From assembly GCA_008704415.1 (NCBI GenBank), contig VXIS01000057.1, positions 62,001 to 126,000 on the forward strand: DNA of 64,000 bases, in the 5' to 3' direction. This DNA is from Sphaerosporella brunnea (lineage: Eukaryota > Ascomycota > Pezizomycetes > Pezizales > Pyronemataceae). This document shows positions 11,454 through 24,031 of this stretch, in pieces. How positions within the stretch are numbered: the first letter of the stretch is position 1; the number at the start of each line of letters is the position of its first letter. Position numbers and translations under genes: made by a program. The notes under the pieces are model-generated. The model did no database searches, was not told the origin of the DNA, and was given only the letters and a program-made list of their open reading frames with translations.

Positions 11454-12042
11454 AACAGACACGCTGGTGATGGTAGAGTCCGTACAACGCTATCGCCACA
11501 GCAATCCACAACCCTGTCACCAACGCAACGATGAATCCAGTCCTTTCAAGCTCGCTCCAGTGCACGGCGGCACAAAACCTCTCTTTTCGGTGGGGCGTTG
11601 CACTCGCACACTGCACACTAAAACAACGCACGCCCCGGAGCTGCAAAACCTCGATATTGCTGTGCTTGAGTCAAGCACACATCTATTTTCTCTCGATCAT
11701 AATCCGTCACTCATTGTGAGACAGCTTCTGCTTTGCCAACCAACAACTATCAGGCCAAAATACCCAGCCCCCCAGATATAAATTGGGTTCAAGAGAATAA
11801 AAAAAGACCACATCAGAGCCATAAACTACAAGACGAAATATAGCCCCAGCCCAGACCAATTAAGCATGCATAACTCCGCAACCACATGAGAAAAAAAAGT
11901 CAAAAACGCCAGAAACCCAACACTTCCAATACTAAGTAGAATGACGAACTATAGACGCCTGAAAACAGCAAAACAAAAAGTGGAAAAAAGAGACAATTGG
12001 TGGTCGTATCTGCGTATCGTACACAACGCCCCTCCATATGCA

Positions 12043-15000
12043 TTACCGCTGTGGCTGCATTTGTGGGGGTTGTGGCGGAGGGGCCTTCCAGATCACTTCA
12101 TGACACCGCATCAAGACATCCTTGACTGCTCGGTCCTCGACAGCAAGCCCCGTCTTGAGTGCTTCCCAGCCATCGCCCTCCTCCTGCCAAAGCCTCTTGA
12201 GGTCCTCACATACGACTCGATCCGGCACCGCAACGCCGTTTCCGGGAGCAGCAGGGTCATTAATGCGCCAATACACTGTGCCCCGCCGAGGATGCAATCG
12301 GGCATCCAACACATACTTCTTGTTCTGGTAGTCGAGACGAAACCAATGAATGTCGCGGACGGTGATGTGCAAGTCATCCGCCTGTGCCGTCGGGGGTAGA
12401 GAAGCCTCGATGGCGTCCATTGCAATCAAGACTGGGAGGGTTCCACGGAGTGCTTTGATAACAATTTCGAGACCCAAGTCGATGAGACTATACTGGAGTT
12501 GCTGTTGTATTCTTATGTGCGGAGAATCTTTCGGTAGAATGAGTTTCATCTCTCGGGCATCCTCGCCAGTGAAACTAATCTCTGCCGACAGTTCCGGATC
12601 GTCGGAATACTGGAATACGACGCGGCCCAGCGAAACGTGAAGGCAATTCAAATTGAACTGACGAATGATGGTGACAAATTGAATAAGCTTCTCGATGCGA
12701 TGAAGCTTCTCCACGAGTAGTGGTATCACCAATTCGCCAACTGGGATAACAAAGCGGACCGCATAGCTCCCTGACTGAGGATGGAAGGAGACATCGGATT
12801 CCTCTGCTGCGATGTTTGTGGAGTTGAGTTGGGTCATTGGTTGCTTGGTGCGACCGGTGACCACCAGTGTGCAATGACCATCCTGTGTCGCGAGGCCTTG
12901 AAACGATATCCGGAGAACATCGATTCCCCATGAGGCTGTGATGAGCGACGAGAAGCGAACATAGAGCTCAGGAATCTGGGTGCCCAAGGGATTTGTACCA
13001 ATGACCTTGCTGGGGAGAAACCGATGCTGTATGTTCTGCTGTTCAAGCTCGCGACTGTTGACGAAATGGGAGATGAGAGCTGCGGCCATCTTTTCGAGAC
13101 TCTCCATGAAACGATAGGTCACATTAGTATCGCCTTTGGACGGAATCCGGACGGCGGTTGATATGCTCCACTGAGTTGGTTTCTCAACGCTACGAGGCCG
13201 GTTAGCGGTAGATCGAGTGCCACATGTCAAGAGGAATATACATCTCAGTCGCCCACCAGCTCTCCCCGCTGTCTTGTTGAACAAATGTAATGATCCAGTT
13301 TTTGTGCCATCCTTTCCGCCGCATATACAGCATGTACCGTGAATTCGATGGAAAGTTATGTTTGAGCTCTTCCGGCCGAATGTTCAGGGATTTGAGAATT
13401 TCCCATCCCATGCTTCTGGCTCGGTGCTCAACCTCATCTTGCATGGCAATAAACTTGAATCGTAGCAGTGCCTCGTGCACATTAAATGGCTTTCCGTTCA
13501 TGTCATACTCCACTCTTGCTGCCTTCTCCGACGGAGGCCGAAGTGCAAACCTTCCTGTGATTGGTTCCACTAGCACTTTGCATTCCCGTGACGGAGTCAA
13601 CTGGATCTTCAAGTATGAGTCAAAGGAATCTGTGGGATGGATTTCGAGAGTCATGATTCCCGGGACAGCGAGAAGCGCCGATTGAGCAAGTCTATCTCGA
13701 AGTGTGGCCAGGATGTGCTTGGTGTGCATGGCTATCACCGTCTTCATCAGAGTTTCTGCCGACAGTGCGGCAACATCCAAAGGAACCTCCACATCCTTCA
13801 TCTCGACATTGTCGCGCATCCAACGAACACCAAGTCTGCTAGGCTTTTGGCCTAATCCACGCTTCACACCCACCTCTATCCAACTCTTCTCTGCGGGCTT
13901 GTGTGGCCAGTATTGTATTACAAGCGTTCGTTTGACTTGCTGTATTTTCAGGTTTTCCGTCCATCGCCCGCCCAACATTTCGTGAGCCTGTCGCATCAAA
14001 GTCGTAATCTTGCTCGTCAAAAAAAAGTCATGCAGAAAGTCGTATATGCCATCAAGCCCGTTTTGAGAAAGAATCTGGTTTCCCCGCGCCTCCAACTCCC
14101 GGAAAACGATCGGCGGCAATGGCCGGATTGATGGCTCAAACAGTGGTCGCACATCAATTACGTATAGCTGGGACTCTGGACTTTCATCTCCGATCGACAA
14201 ATCGACTTCGAACTCATCGGGCGCGGTGAATGTCGCTCGACCAGAGCCAATCGTGTAGTTTCGGAAATGAGAAGGAAGCTTCTCGTGTAAGCCGAGGCGG
14301 ACTGCGAGCTGCGCGTTGATGTTTCGCAGAATCTTGAGGATTTCAGCAGAGGAGAGTTCTGGCGGCGGAACATATCGCTTCTGCAAAAAGGTGAGTAAGA
14401 ACACATGGATACACATGGATCGACTGCAGCGGTCCTCACCATCACATCCGTCATCGGTTCTCCGGTCGATAGGATGTCAACAGCTGTTTCCAGGTCGGGA
14501 TTGGGAATTCTGATAAGCCAGTCAGTGCCGTTTTCTAGGTGGGCAATTTCAGAAGTCTTCTTCTAAGAAGATTCATGGCCTACCTCGCGCGCCCCGTCAC
14601 CTTTCTAACCTCCATTAAGACGGCCACAACGCTATCGTAAGTACGGTACTGCTCATCTAGCCAGACTTTCAGATCGATCACATCGCTCACGGCTGCCGCA
14701 TCATTCGCCCACATGGTGAGAACCAAGAGCTTGATGAACTGTTTCCTGGTGTTCGCTGCATAGTTTAGGATACGCGCCTTCTTGTCCTCGCTGGACATTC
14801 CCGCCGAGCTTATCGATTCCACCATCGCTTGTAACTCGTTGTAAGAATCCTGTACCAGCCGATTGACCAACTGCTGCAAAGGAACAAAGCCCTGTGTGAT
14901 CTTGTGCAGCTTCGGTGCCCGCACCTCAATCTCCGTGCGTTTCTTTGTTACCGCCATCGAGGCCGTTGCATCGTCGCCGCCGCCGGTAGTTGAGTTTGCC

Positions 15001-15059
15001 ATGCTGTTGGTGTGGTTGATGGTCCGTGGTGGTGCGCCCCGCGAGTCCGCCTGGGTCAT
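12043..15059 (-). CDS. MED14: Mediator complex subunit 14 (Rgr1 family)
   Basis: Four exons: 15059-14584, 14509-14440, 14380-13242 and 13189-12043; introns of 74, 59 and 52 bp; all phases agree; 943 residues. Med14 is the backbone of Mediator, linking the head, middle and tail modules between activators and RNA polymerase II in the nucleus. The N-terminal Med14 signature is clear (FVPLQQLVNRLVQDSYNEL, then ILNYAANTRKQFIKLLVLT). It is followed by the usual RYVPPPELSSAEILKILRNIN segment and repeat-like beta/alpha regions. The first ATG in frame is at 15059; the frame is open a little further but only with TTG. The third intron (13190-13241) has a perfect CTAAC branch and removes an in-frame stop. 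Confidence 0.92.
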
Positions 15060-15949
15060 GTCAGGAGACGGGCGCTGCAACGGTCACGCGATTTCTGGTC
15101 GGCGAGTCGCGTCAAAGCTTGTTGATTAGTTGTGTTGAAACTATTTATTTAATGAGCCGATCTCTCGAGCTTGTGGTGAAGCTCTTTTGGGTCGTTTGTG
15201 CTGGGGGGAGGGGGAGGGACGTGACGGAGGCTGAGAGTGCCGAGGCTGACAGGATATGTTGAACAGTATTGTCGACACGGGAACTTGAGGCGAGTGGAGA
15301 GGGTTGACGGAGAGGAGAGGAGTCGAAAGCACAGCGGATCTGTGTGCGCGGAAGTTGTCGTCGGTTTAGTTGGCTAGTGGATGGATGATGGGTGGTGGGT
15401 TGGCGAGAGGTTCGTTTTTTTCGACGTTCCTGGGAGTTGGAGATCGCGCGGAAGAGTTTCAAAGAGAAGTAAAGTGTCAGGGTTGTGTGATTGGCCGGAG
15501 GGTGACGTGCGGGTTACACAGGCAAGTTCGAGCAAGAAGTAACGCTCTTCATCTCATAATAAATAGCATAAGAAGTAACGCCAATGACTTTCAATGCTTT
15601 TCTAGAAAATTAATTGTCCACTCCAACCACCGATTAAGTAGACAGATGATGCTCCAGCGTCTTGCCAATATGACACTGTTATATCGCACAAGGCATCACT
15701 TGAAAGATAGTTTGGCACAACGGACGCTTTTCCTCGCAGCAATGAGTGGAGGTTTCTTACACCTGTACACAGAACTCTCGCTCCCACAAGCCAAAAAGAA
15801 ATAACCCCAAGAACGCCTCATAGCATGCATCAATTCAAGACAAGTAATTCAGACTGAAGCCAAGATATAAAGCACAACCTAAATAAAGAAGAGCCGTGCT
15901 AAATAGGCGAACAAAACAAGAAAAGATCCAGCGCCCAAGCCCAAAGATA
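15060..15949. other. Intergenic between MED14 and ATG22
   Basis: This is the promoter side of the MED14 gene (15060-15500) and the 3' flank of the ATG22 gene (15800-15949, A-rich). No further gene, repeat or RNA is recognised. Confidence 0.4.
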
Positions 15950-17940
15950 TTACTCTTCTTCAACAACACCACCGTTCAAATCTTCTGTCAAAACAGCATT
16001 CCTCAATTCTTCCTCCGCCAAAGCCCTTCCCTCTCGTCGACCCCGCGCAACATCAACATGATATATAAGAGGTAATGGCGCCAGCAACAATGCGGCGAGG
16101 AACCAGAATGCAACTCTGAGGTCTCCGTACTTATCGGTAAGAGCCCCTACAATCGTAGGTCCAAATATGCTGCTGCCCTTGTCAGTGACAGCATACAGGG
16201 CATAGAAAGCAGCTTCGCTGCCAGGAGGAACTGCGACATCCATCAATTAAAACCCACGCAAGATGTAGACATAGCTAAGAGGGGTCACATACTCAGTTCT
16301 CCAAAGACGGATCTACAATATCCACTCACACCACCAAGTACGAACCCATAGACAGCACCGAGGAGGTACATTTCCCACGGACTCGTTAATCCACCTACAC
16401 CAGCTCTCTGTATTGCCGGAAGGAAGCCTATTAAACCGTAAATGGGGATGATGAGAAAAACACACATGCAAATGAGGATCGTTTGGCTGGGAGTCCTGTT
16501 GAACAGCTTTGATATCCGAGGCCAGGCAAAGGCGCCGACCACACCAGTGACTGTCGAGACAACGCTTATTAGCGCCAGCTGAGCTGGCTTCATCTCCAGG
16601 TTTGTTTTGGCAAACAGCACTGCGGTACCAGAGACCGTTGCGATGCCATCCGAAACCAGAAACCAGGCAGCAAGAAAGAGCATTACATCCTTTAGGCGAC
16701 GAGCTCGCATTATTGTCTTGCCCAGCCCGATCCAAGAATACTTTATGTAACCCCACCACGATCTGTCGCGCACGCTATGGTCTGCCGAACCGTTCACCTT
16801 CAGGTTGACGTCCATCGAGAGGGGTGGACCAGGTCGCGGGCGGAGCCACATTGCCGCGGGAATCGTGAAGACAAACCACCAGAGTCCAATTATGAAAAGC
16901 ACCAGCTTCAGGGACCGAACAGTTGAGCCGGTGTAGAGTACAACCATTATCGAGAATATCTGGAGCAAGACCGCTGCCGTGTAACCGATAGCAATGCCGT
17001 AGCTGCTAATCTGGGTGCTCAACGCCAATTCCGGACTGTCCTTTCCCTTAACAAGTTCTCCATTGCGAGAAAACGCATGTATACTCTCGGTGTTGGTCAA
17101 GAGAGAATGGCCCTCGGTACTGTCGGGTGTGGAAGTGTATGATGATTCCTCCCCATACAGCAGCTTTGGGTGGTGTCTAACGAGAACGGGCAAAAACGCG
17201 TTAAGCAAAACAAATGACGCGCCAAATCCAATATTTCCTAGGATTGCCCAAATGGCTGATAGTATGTAGACGTGCGGAGAGACGGTAATGAAGAGCATCG
17301 TGGCAATGCTTCCGATCATGGCGAACATCAAGAGGAGACGCTTGCGATAGGCACCTTGTAGGCATCAGTATCGGCTACACGACAACGAGGTACCAGAATT
17401 ACCATGATCTGCCGCTCCAGACATTGACACTATTATGAGGGATTGTAGGAAAACGGATATTGAGAATGTATACCTAGGTAAGTATCCAAATTAGACCATG
17501 GGCGCACCAGCGGAGAAGCGGTTACCTTACATAGCAAAAGAAGCTGTGTTGATCCGAGCTCCGAGTATGTACACAACGCATTGGAGATGACGCTGATCTG
17601 GATGGTCCATCAAGGTAGGATGTCCTCCGCTACATGGCGTAATTCCGTCCAACAACAGGACACCATTTTCTCTGGCCAGCTGCTCAAGGGTGACGGGGAT
17701 GAAGGAGCCGATTCCGCAAACAACGAAAACCTCGGCAGCCCAGGCATAGGCGTACCATCCTGTCAACTCCTTGCGAGAAGTCGGTCGGATATCTTGCCCA
17801 GGGAATTGCGGACTGGGGATTCGTCTTCGGGGCGACCGTAGCCTGGGAAAATGCCCTTCGTCGACGTCCGATAGAGAGCGCTCATCGTCGGCATCGTCAG
17901 GGTTTGGTTCTACGAGGTTGCTGTAATGGCGAACCGGCAT
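15950..17940 (-). CDS. ATG22: Autophagy-related protein 22, vacuolar amino-acid effluxer
   Basis: Four exons: 17940-17531, 17473-17403, 17354-16293 and 16230-15950; introns of 57, 48 and 62 bp; 607 residues. Atg22 is an MFS-like vacuolar membrane permease that exports amino acids released by autophagic breakdown. Family landmarks: [20 protein letters not shown] in the first membrane segment; [20 protein letters not shown] across the first splice; [17 protein letters not shown] across the second; [15 protein letters not shown]; and [20 protein letters not shown] across the last. About a dozen hydrophobic segments are visible. A cytosolic acidic/basic N-terminal extension of about 75 residues precedes the first segment. 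The ATG at 17940 starts MPVRHYSNL; the frame runs on upstream to 18177 in unrelated sequence, so that extension is not adopted. Confidence 0.94.
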
Positions 17941-18758
17941 GGCGACAGCCGTGACGCGAAGGGAATGTGTATGAGTACTACGGAGGCTCAGAGAACTTTT
18001 CTGGAGGTTATCTAATCCGTGAAGAAGCGGAGGCGAGTTGTTTGTGCTTGGGAAGCCGGGGGGAAACAAGGGGAGTTGTTGATGGCCCGACTCCGAATCC
18101 AAGCTCCTTCTGAGCTCCCTGTTCCGGCTTAGTTTACCTCGTATAGTACTGTACTGTAGGCAGCTGTATTCACCCAAGTTAGAAAACGTAGCTGATTTGG
18201 AGTTCGATCTCTGCGATTATTATGTTGCATGCGTGGCCCGCAAAATAGAAGCCGCAGAGCAAATTGTGGGCGAACGGCGGAGGTCCTTGATGTGAATGAA
18301 GGAGCGAAGCGAAGGGCATAACGCGCCGAACTCTCAAGTTCAGCTCCAACCCAAACCCTGAATAACCCTGACATCGTGAGATCGGATCGCTCCGAGTTGA
18401 CCAACACCTCAATCGGCATCGCGCCGGCCGCCAATGGAGATGATTCACAACACCTGTACTCTCCCCGAGTTTGGGCAGCATAGTAGTCATGAAATGAGAA
18501 ACGCCACATCGTCCAATTACTAAAACCCAATATATCGAAATCGACATCATTTCAATCTACACCAGCTCATCCTAAAGACACGCTATCCATGGTATCACAC
18601 TCGCTGCCAAAAAAAATACATGTACTATTCGTACACACGCTGCAAAGTACGCCAGGCAAACAATCAAAGAACCTTTAAACCAAAAGTCTCCCCCGCCTTT
18701 GATGCTGGTCACGTGCTAATTAACCTCCTCTAAGCCCCGCTCCACCTCTGAACTCGTC
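17941..18758. other. Intergenic, no feature seen
   Basis: Upstream region of the ATG22 gene. Open frames are short shadows. Nothing recognisable beyond A-rich runs near 18608. Confidence 0.4.
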
Positions 18759-19064
18759 CTAGTAGTACGTCGAGGCTGATCGCACTTCCCGCGTTCCTCC
18801 CGGAATCACAATCACCGGTTGTCCGCCGCTGCGAACATTCCGAGTGCTGACATATGATGCGCGCGGCGATGGCTCATAAACATGGCGCACATCGCGATGA
18901 CTCGAGTGCGATCGAACAGACCGGGCGCCTGTAGAGGAAGCGTAGCTGCGCCGCGGTTCCGAGTCTTTGAAGAAGGCACCGGTTTCTCTGTCGCGGTACA
19001 CGTGCACTCGGCGGGCTGGTGGGACGACCTCTTCTTCGGTGCGTTGAGTAGTGATCAGGCACAT
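18759..19064 (-). CDS. Small Ser/Arg-rich fungal protein starting MCLI
   Basis: A 101-residue open frame from the ATG at 19064. It begins MCLITTQ and has an acidic patch followed by PPARRVHVYRDRETG. Ser/Arg/His-rich segments follow, and it ends in PVIVIPGGTREVRSAS. Short fungal proteins with an MCLI start and a basic, Ser-rich body exist but have no known function to my knowledge. An upstream mini-exon (a MNAYTQQQSN start near 19294) was considered, but its frame does not join cleanly. Expression is unproven. Confidence 0.45.
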   Translation of the reverse strand: MCLITTQRTEEEVVPPARRVHVYRDRETGAFFKDSEPRRSYASSTGARSVRSHSSHRDVRHVYEPSPRASYVSTRNVRSGGQPVIVIPGGTREVRSASTYY

Positions 19065-19795
19065 ATTGAAAGGTGGCTGGAGTATGGAGTACTTATGTAA
19101 ACGGATGCAATATGCCGTGGCGGGAGGGTTTGTAGTGATCGACGTAGCTATCCGATGCCTTTGCGGTGTCGTGGAAACGCGAGATCTGGATCAGCAGACA
19201 ATCCAAAGTGACAGGAGCTTGGGCATATTTATGCTACTCTGTCCCTCGTTCTAGCGCCCACCTGATATTCGACTGCTGTTGGGTATAAGCATTCATGTTG
19301 TCCTGGCGAGTCTCTTTGGCTGCAGGCTATGTCATTCTGCAGGGTTCGGTGATGACGTATCATGGGGCTTATTTCGGGTTAGACAGCGAATCCCGGGGTA
19401 GTAGATGCCGATCCTGTTCCCTGGCCCCTTCGTTCAGGGTGAAGAGCGAGCAAAACCTCGCTTGGATATTCGCCAGATCAAAATACGAAGATACTTGTTC
19501 TTTATGCCAGCCGCATTTCCGGAACCCCTCATTACCAAACGCGATTGCAAACCAGCCCGCCGGCAAACCACAAATGGTCATAATATGTATAGTAGAATAC
19601 ACATTACAAACACACATCTCCCGGAGGCGACAAAAATCTTCGGCGATTGATACAGGCAGGTACCTATCGCCATTAACGAAAGGAATATAAACGAAACGAA
19701 AACGGCGAACGCCTGCAAACGCCAGTCTATGGAACACGGACACTTCCTTGTTGGCCCGGAAAAATAACACCACTTCAACCCCTCCGACGTGCTCC
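19065..19795. other. Intergenic, no feature seen
   Basis: Lies between the small MCLI gene and the 3' end of the Cys-rich membrane protein gene. No gene motif, RNA or repeat is recognised. It probably contains the 3' untranslated region of the latter gene. Confidence 0.4.
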
Positions 19796-21052
19796 TCATA
19801 CCGCTGTCCAGGTTTCGTGCTTGCGCTGGTCCCCCCGACCATCTTCAGCTTGCACCTGACGACTGTCCCGTAGATTGCTTGGAAAGTCATAGTCCTCTTC
19901 ACGTGCTGGCTGGTATGCCTGCGCATGCGGTGGTTGATATGCTTGTACCGGGGCTGCAGGATATTCTGTTCGATGCGGGCCTTGGTATCCGGATTCGGCA
20001 TGTGGCGCCGAGTACTCGTGCCAGTAGGGCTCTTGATACCCATATGAATCAGCTGGTCCGTTTCCGCCGAATCCACGCTGTGCCGAGTGCTCGTCATGAT
20101 ATGGGCCCGGAGTCGGAGAGGCAAGGATGTCTCTGGGGTTATTGAACCGGGGGTTGCTTCCAATGCCGTGGTCTGGGGATAAGCCACGGTCCTGAAGGTG
20201 ACCGGGATAAGCGTTGTTGTTGAACAGAGGCATGCCGCCATTGTTATAACCCGGGGCAAAACCGCCGTTATAATTATTGTTGGGATAATATGTACCAGCG
20301 TTTTGAGAATGATCAAGAGGTGTGCTGTTGGAATAGCATGTCGGTGCAGCACTCGCAGCCCGTTCCGGGGGCGCAAGATTACCGTATACCGTCGATGCAT
20401 TATGTTGAACCCGCATAGCATCTATCTCTCCGGGTCTCGTGGGTAACGGGGCGTGAAGAGGCTGCTTCTGCGGGGTTGGAGTCCTTCGAACCGGCTCCAT
20501 CTCGTGCTCTTCGATCTCGAATCTTTGTTTCACATCAACGCCATTGGCCGATGGCATGTGAGGGAGTGCGTCATCATTGCGACTCTCGAAATAAGCATAC
20601 TTCGGCTCATCATGGTCATAGTGCGGAGGCCGAGTGGCGAGCAGCGGCGGCGGCGGTGGCGGCGGAAGCACATAGGTGGTTGTCTCCGTCTTATGCCGTC
20701 GGCCACCGCAGCCTCCGCAACAACAGGAGCAACAAGCATAGCCGCACATTATGCATCGAAAAAGGCACCATAATGTTGAAAAAACAATAATTCCGGCAAT
20801 GACGCAGCCCACAATAAATGGAATTCTTCATGCGCCAGTTGGTCAGCTTCGTAAATCAAATTAAGATCTGTACAGAGACCTCAGACTCACTTGCATATGT
20901 CCTTTTGCATACCTGTGGGGATCTTGATCAGCCAAAACGCCCAAACGCAACGTCAGGGGAAAGAAGCATGCCTTACATTTGTCAAAAGATGTGAATGTGG
21001 TGGAAAAGTTGGCAAGGTCATCGCCGATGCTTCGCTGCTGGATTACGCCCAT
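19796..21052 (-). CDS. Fibroin-3-related Cys-rich single-pass membrane protein
   Basis: Three exons: 21052-20977, 20912-20891 (only 22 bp) and 20825-19796; introns of 64 and 65 bp; 375 residues. The splices rebuild the hallmark start of this fungal family: SFDKC, then MQKDICK, then IPFIVGCVIAGIIVF. It has a conserved Cys pair, one membrane helix and directly after it a Cys-rich cluster (CLFRCIMCGYACCSCCCGGCGG), probably palmitoylated. The long cytosolic tail is Pro/Tyr/Asn/Gly-rich with a PPHY motif, a possible Rsp5-type ubiquitin ligase site. The family is widespread in filamentous ascomycetes but its function is unknown to me. The start at 21052 is the first ATG after a stop in frame. Confidence 0.85.
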
Positions 21053-22270
21053 ATCGAAAGATTCGCCGTGAAGTTTCAGCGACTTGGACCCAAGATGCAG
21101 TTAAGTGCCCAAAACCCAACGCAGAATTCGGAATGCCGGATACAAAGTGTTTTTGAACGGTACTTGAAAGGCAACTCTGCTCGTGCCTACAATACTACGT
21201 TCTTTCGATCACCGCGTCAAAAGATCGGACAATCGCGATTAGAACCAGCCCAAGCGAAAAAACAACAACCTCCGACGTGGCAAATGAGGTAGTAGTAGGT
21301 AAGAAATGAGCGACAAGCTGAAGCCGAAAGAAACAGCCACGTTTCACAGTCAAAGGAGCGACATGCGATGAAATGGACAGGTGCAACGGCGTACTTCCGA
21401 TCAACGTGAGCGAGAGAAGGAGGAGGTTGTGAAAAAATGAGGAATGTCTTCTCCTGGAACGCCGTTACAACACCCAAGGGATGGATCATCAGCGACTAGA
21501 AGTGTGGTACCTGCCACCTGATCGAGCGCTTGTCAGGGTTCTGCGGGGTTTACCTCCATCCTGCCGCCAATCCCTGAAATTGCGGGAGGTGGTGAAGCTG
21601 CTGCGACACACCACACTGGCCGGGGTGTTTGGTGAGAAACACGTGAAGATCACACCTTCATCCAGCGGAGCTCAATCGATTACGATCAACAGTACGTGGC
21701 AAGTGATTGAAGTTATGGCCGGAGTTTCAACAGCAGTTGCACTCTAATCTATACGGAGCGCAGCCAGTTCAAGGTGCTAGTGGGCTGCGAGTGACGTGCA
21801 ATGAATGGGTTCAAGCAACCACAACCTTATTTCGTTACTCTTATACTCAAGCAATTCATATCTAACTATCGTATCAAGGGCAGGCGACGCCTTTGTGTAA
21901 CGTACCGTACATCCTTTTCGAATGAGAACTACCGACCCAGTTCTTCTCTGCCCGTACGGCACATTGCCAGCGCAAAGTGCTGCATTCTACAAGATGGGTA
22001 GCGATGGCAAAGGGCGCCCTCTTAGTGAGCTGATGACACATGATCCCAATTCGTCCATTATCATACAAACGCAGGCCTGAAGGAGAAAACAAGGGTCCAC
22101 TTGGACAGAAAAAGCCGCACCAAATGTAAGCCCCGAAAAAGAAAAGCGTTGAAAAGCAAAAGACCATACTCCGCCCATGTGATCCATTTCCTATAACTAT
22201 GCCTTAGCCCACGACCTCAAGAACCCTCATTCATCCTCTCACATCATTGCAGCGTGTTATCATCCCTTCT
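21053..22270. other. Intergenic, no feature seen
   Basis: Lies between the Cys-rich membrane protein gene (promoter side) and the RCR-type gene (3' side). Open frames at 21195-21750 and 21874-22187 are short and lack family motifs. Confidence 0.4.
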
Positions 22271-22942
22271 TTATTCTTTTCGCGGTATGGGATTGCCGTG
22301 GATGTCCGTGACGTGGACTGGCGGAGGAGTCGCGGGCAACTGGAAAGGATTGTTGCTTTGGACATACGAATGCGTGGATTCACCAGTCGGGTGAGTGTCC
22401 ACGGGAACTGGTGGTGCCGGGGAACCACCGGAACCATTACGGCCGGGCTGTGTCTGCATTTCATAAGCCTCAGGATGTCCCGGCGGAGGCCCCGGAGGAG
22501 GAGCAAAGTATGCGTCGGTATTCGTGGTGGTAGTGCCGGTGAACTGAGGATTCGGAGAGTATGGGGGTGGAGTATAATAGTTTCCATGATACGCGCCTTG
22601 ATCTTGCGGAGGCGGAGGATAATATCCTGCGGGACCCGGTGGCCCCGGCTCGGCCCCCCCCGGCCAATAATTGTGATGGGCGGGATATCTGTTTTTCGGA
22701 GCAAGCCACGCTGTGCCGACCATCGGCCTGAGCCCTGCGTTACGGCGACGACGAGCACTGATGGCCCTAAACTAGCATCAGTATTTCAATGAAACATCAT
22801 GGGATGGAGCAGCGCACATGCACATGGCAATCAAAACCCAAAAACCGATGATCATGAACACCAGAAATACCCAACGGCCCCAAGAGCTCCATCGGCTAGA
22901 GTAGCATTCACCATATATATTGCAGGTGTAATCGTCGGCCAT
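22271..22942 (-). CDS. RCR-type membrane protein (Congo red resistance family)
   Basis: Two exons: 22942-22818 and 22766-22271; 206 residues. An extracytosolic N-terminus with two Cys (YTCNIYGECYSSRWSSWGRW) leads into one membrane helix (VFLVFMIIGFWVLIAM). A basic run follows (ISARRRRNAGLRPMVGTAW), then a Pro/Tyr/Gly-rich cytosolic tail. The tail carries PPPY, the PPxY type used by yeast Rcr1/Rcr2 to bind the ubiquitin ligase Rsp5. The yeast proteins act in chitin deposition and sorting of plasma-membrane proteins; the same role is inferred here. The donor at 22817 (GTGC) has an alternative 6 bp upstream, also GTGC; the two models differ by two residues. A MITE pair lies upstream at 23.4-24.3 kb. 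Confidence 0.85.
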
Positions 22943-23377
22943 GGTTGATAGCTACTTAAGTAGCTGTGGAGCTTGTAAAGAAGGCGGTTAAAGAAGAGTG
23001 CAAAATCGCTTAGGTCGGTGGGGTAGGGGTGGGAGGGTTGGTGGAGTGGATTTTTGTAGCAGCAAGTATGGGACGAGAAGGAAGACAGGCAGGTGGGTAG
23101 GGGTTGGTTTTGTTGTGGGCATTGCCGGGTCTACTGTGTTGAGTTTTGGAGTGTGTCTTGTGTGTAGCATCACCAGTGTTTTGCCTGGCGTTTCGCTCAG
23201 CCACGCTTGGTGACGCAATCCGCGCAGATGTGAGGCTGTGTGCTTGGCAAGTTGGCACCGCTTGGTTTGCACCGGTCAAAGACAACGCAGAAGAGAGAAT
23301 ACAACTATTCTTGAGACAGATACAGTAGAAGCTGTCTATAAAAATACGCCGGTCCCAGGGGGTAGCGATTATTCTTA

Positions 23378-23949
23378 CTCGGGGGATTTTTAAGTATCGG
23401 GACACGCAATTTACCCGGCTTTGGACAGGGATTTGTCCGGCTTAGAGGAGCTCCCCGCCGGTTCCCCATCAACTCCCGGTCGTCCGTATTACGGCCATCT
23501 CCCACAGCTACCAGAGTATCCAATCTACTGGCCACATCATGGCGCGTATAATAATCCGTAGAGGTACCGCATAAACTCGCAAGCAAGAGACTCGACGGCG
23601 CGAAAAGAGTAGTAGGAAAAGGCGTGAGGTGTGGGTGAAAAATAGCAATGTGCACCGGGAGCCGAGTGAAATTTGACTGCCCGAGTGTGTTGCGGCGCCG
23701 TTGCCGGTCACGGTCGTGCGTTTTGAGATCTCGGCTGCCGGTTGACCTGCACACCACTGCATAAAATCTGCGAATCAGGCAGTACATTCCACCACCACCT
23801 CCTATTATGCTTTCGCGCCGTCGAGTCTCTTGCTTCTGGGATTATGCGGTAGGTGTTCGAGCCAGTATGAGGGATGGAGGGCAACCGTCGGACAATCCCT
23901 GCCCAAAGCCGGGTAAATCGCGTGTCCCGATACTTAAAAATCCCCCGAG
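23378..23949. mobile_element. TA-flanked MITE, 572 bp, with about 60-bp terminal inverted repeats
   Basis: 23378-23440 and the reverse complement of 23889-23949 match over about 60 bp with two mismatches and one indel. The termini are CTCGGGGGATTTTTAAG. The element is flanked by TA at 23376-23377 and 23950-23951. The interior has no coding capacity. The arms contain GGACACGC followed by TTACCCGGC, shared with the neighbouring element at 24032. Confidence 0.88.
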
Positions 23950-24031
23950 TAGAGAGGGCGTGGCTTGGTGTATGAGTGATCACTAGTGACGCGTACCCAA
24001 GAGAAAAGTTACTATCTAACAGGCTAATCTA

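Larger units (their letters stand above)
10731..12042. other. Intergenic stretch with a hairpin element and minisatellite
   Basis: Apart from the inverted-repeat element at 11067-11281 and the short repeats at 11376-11453, nothing recognisable is present. 10740-10990 is probably the 3' region of the cupredoxin gene (A/T-rich). 11800-12042 is A-rich and probably the 3' flank of the minus-strand gene ending at 12043. Confidence 0.4.

Noticed and set aside
15059..15080. Upstream extension of MED14 to 15080
   Set aside because: The codon at 15080 is TTG; the first ATG in frame is at 15059.
18759..19294. Two-exon model for the MCLI protein with an upstream exon starting near 19294
   Set aside because: The only plausible donor leaves two bases of a codon, and no acceptor upstream of the MCLI frame restores it.
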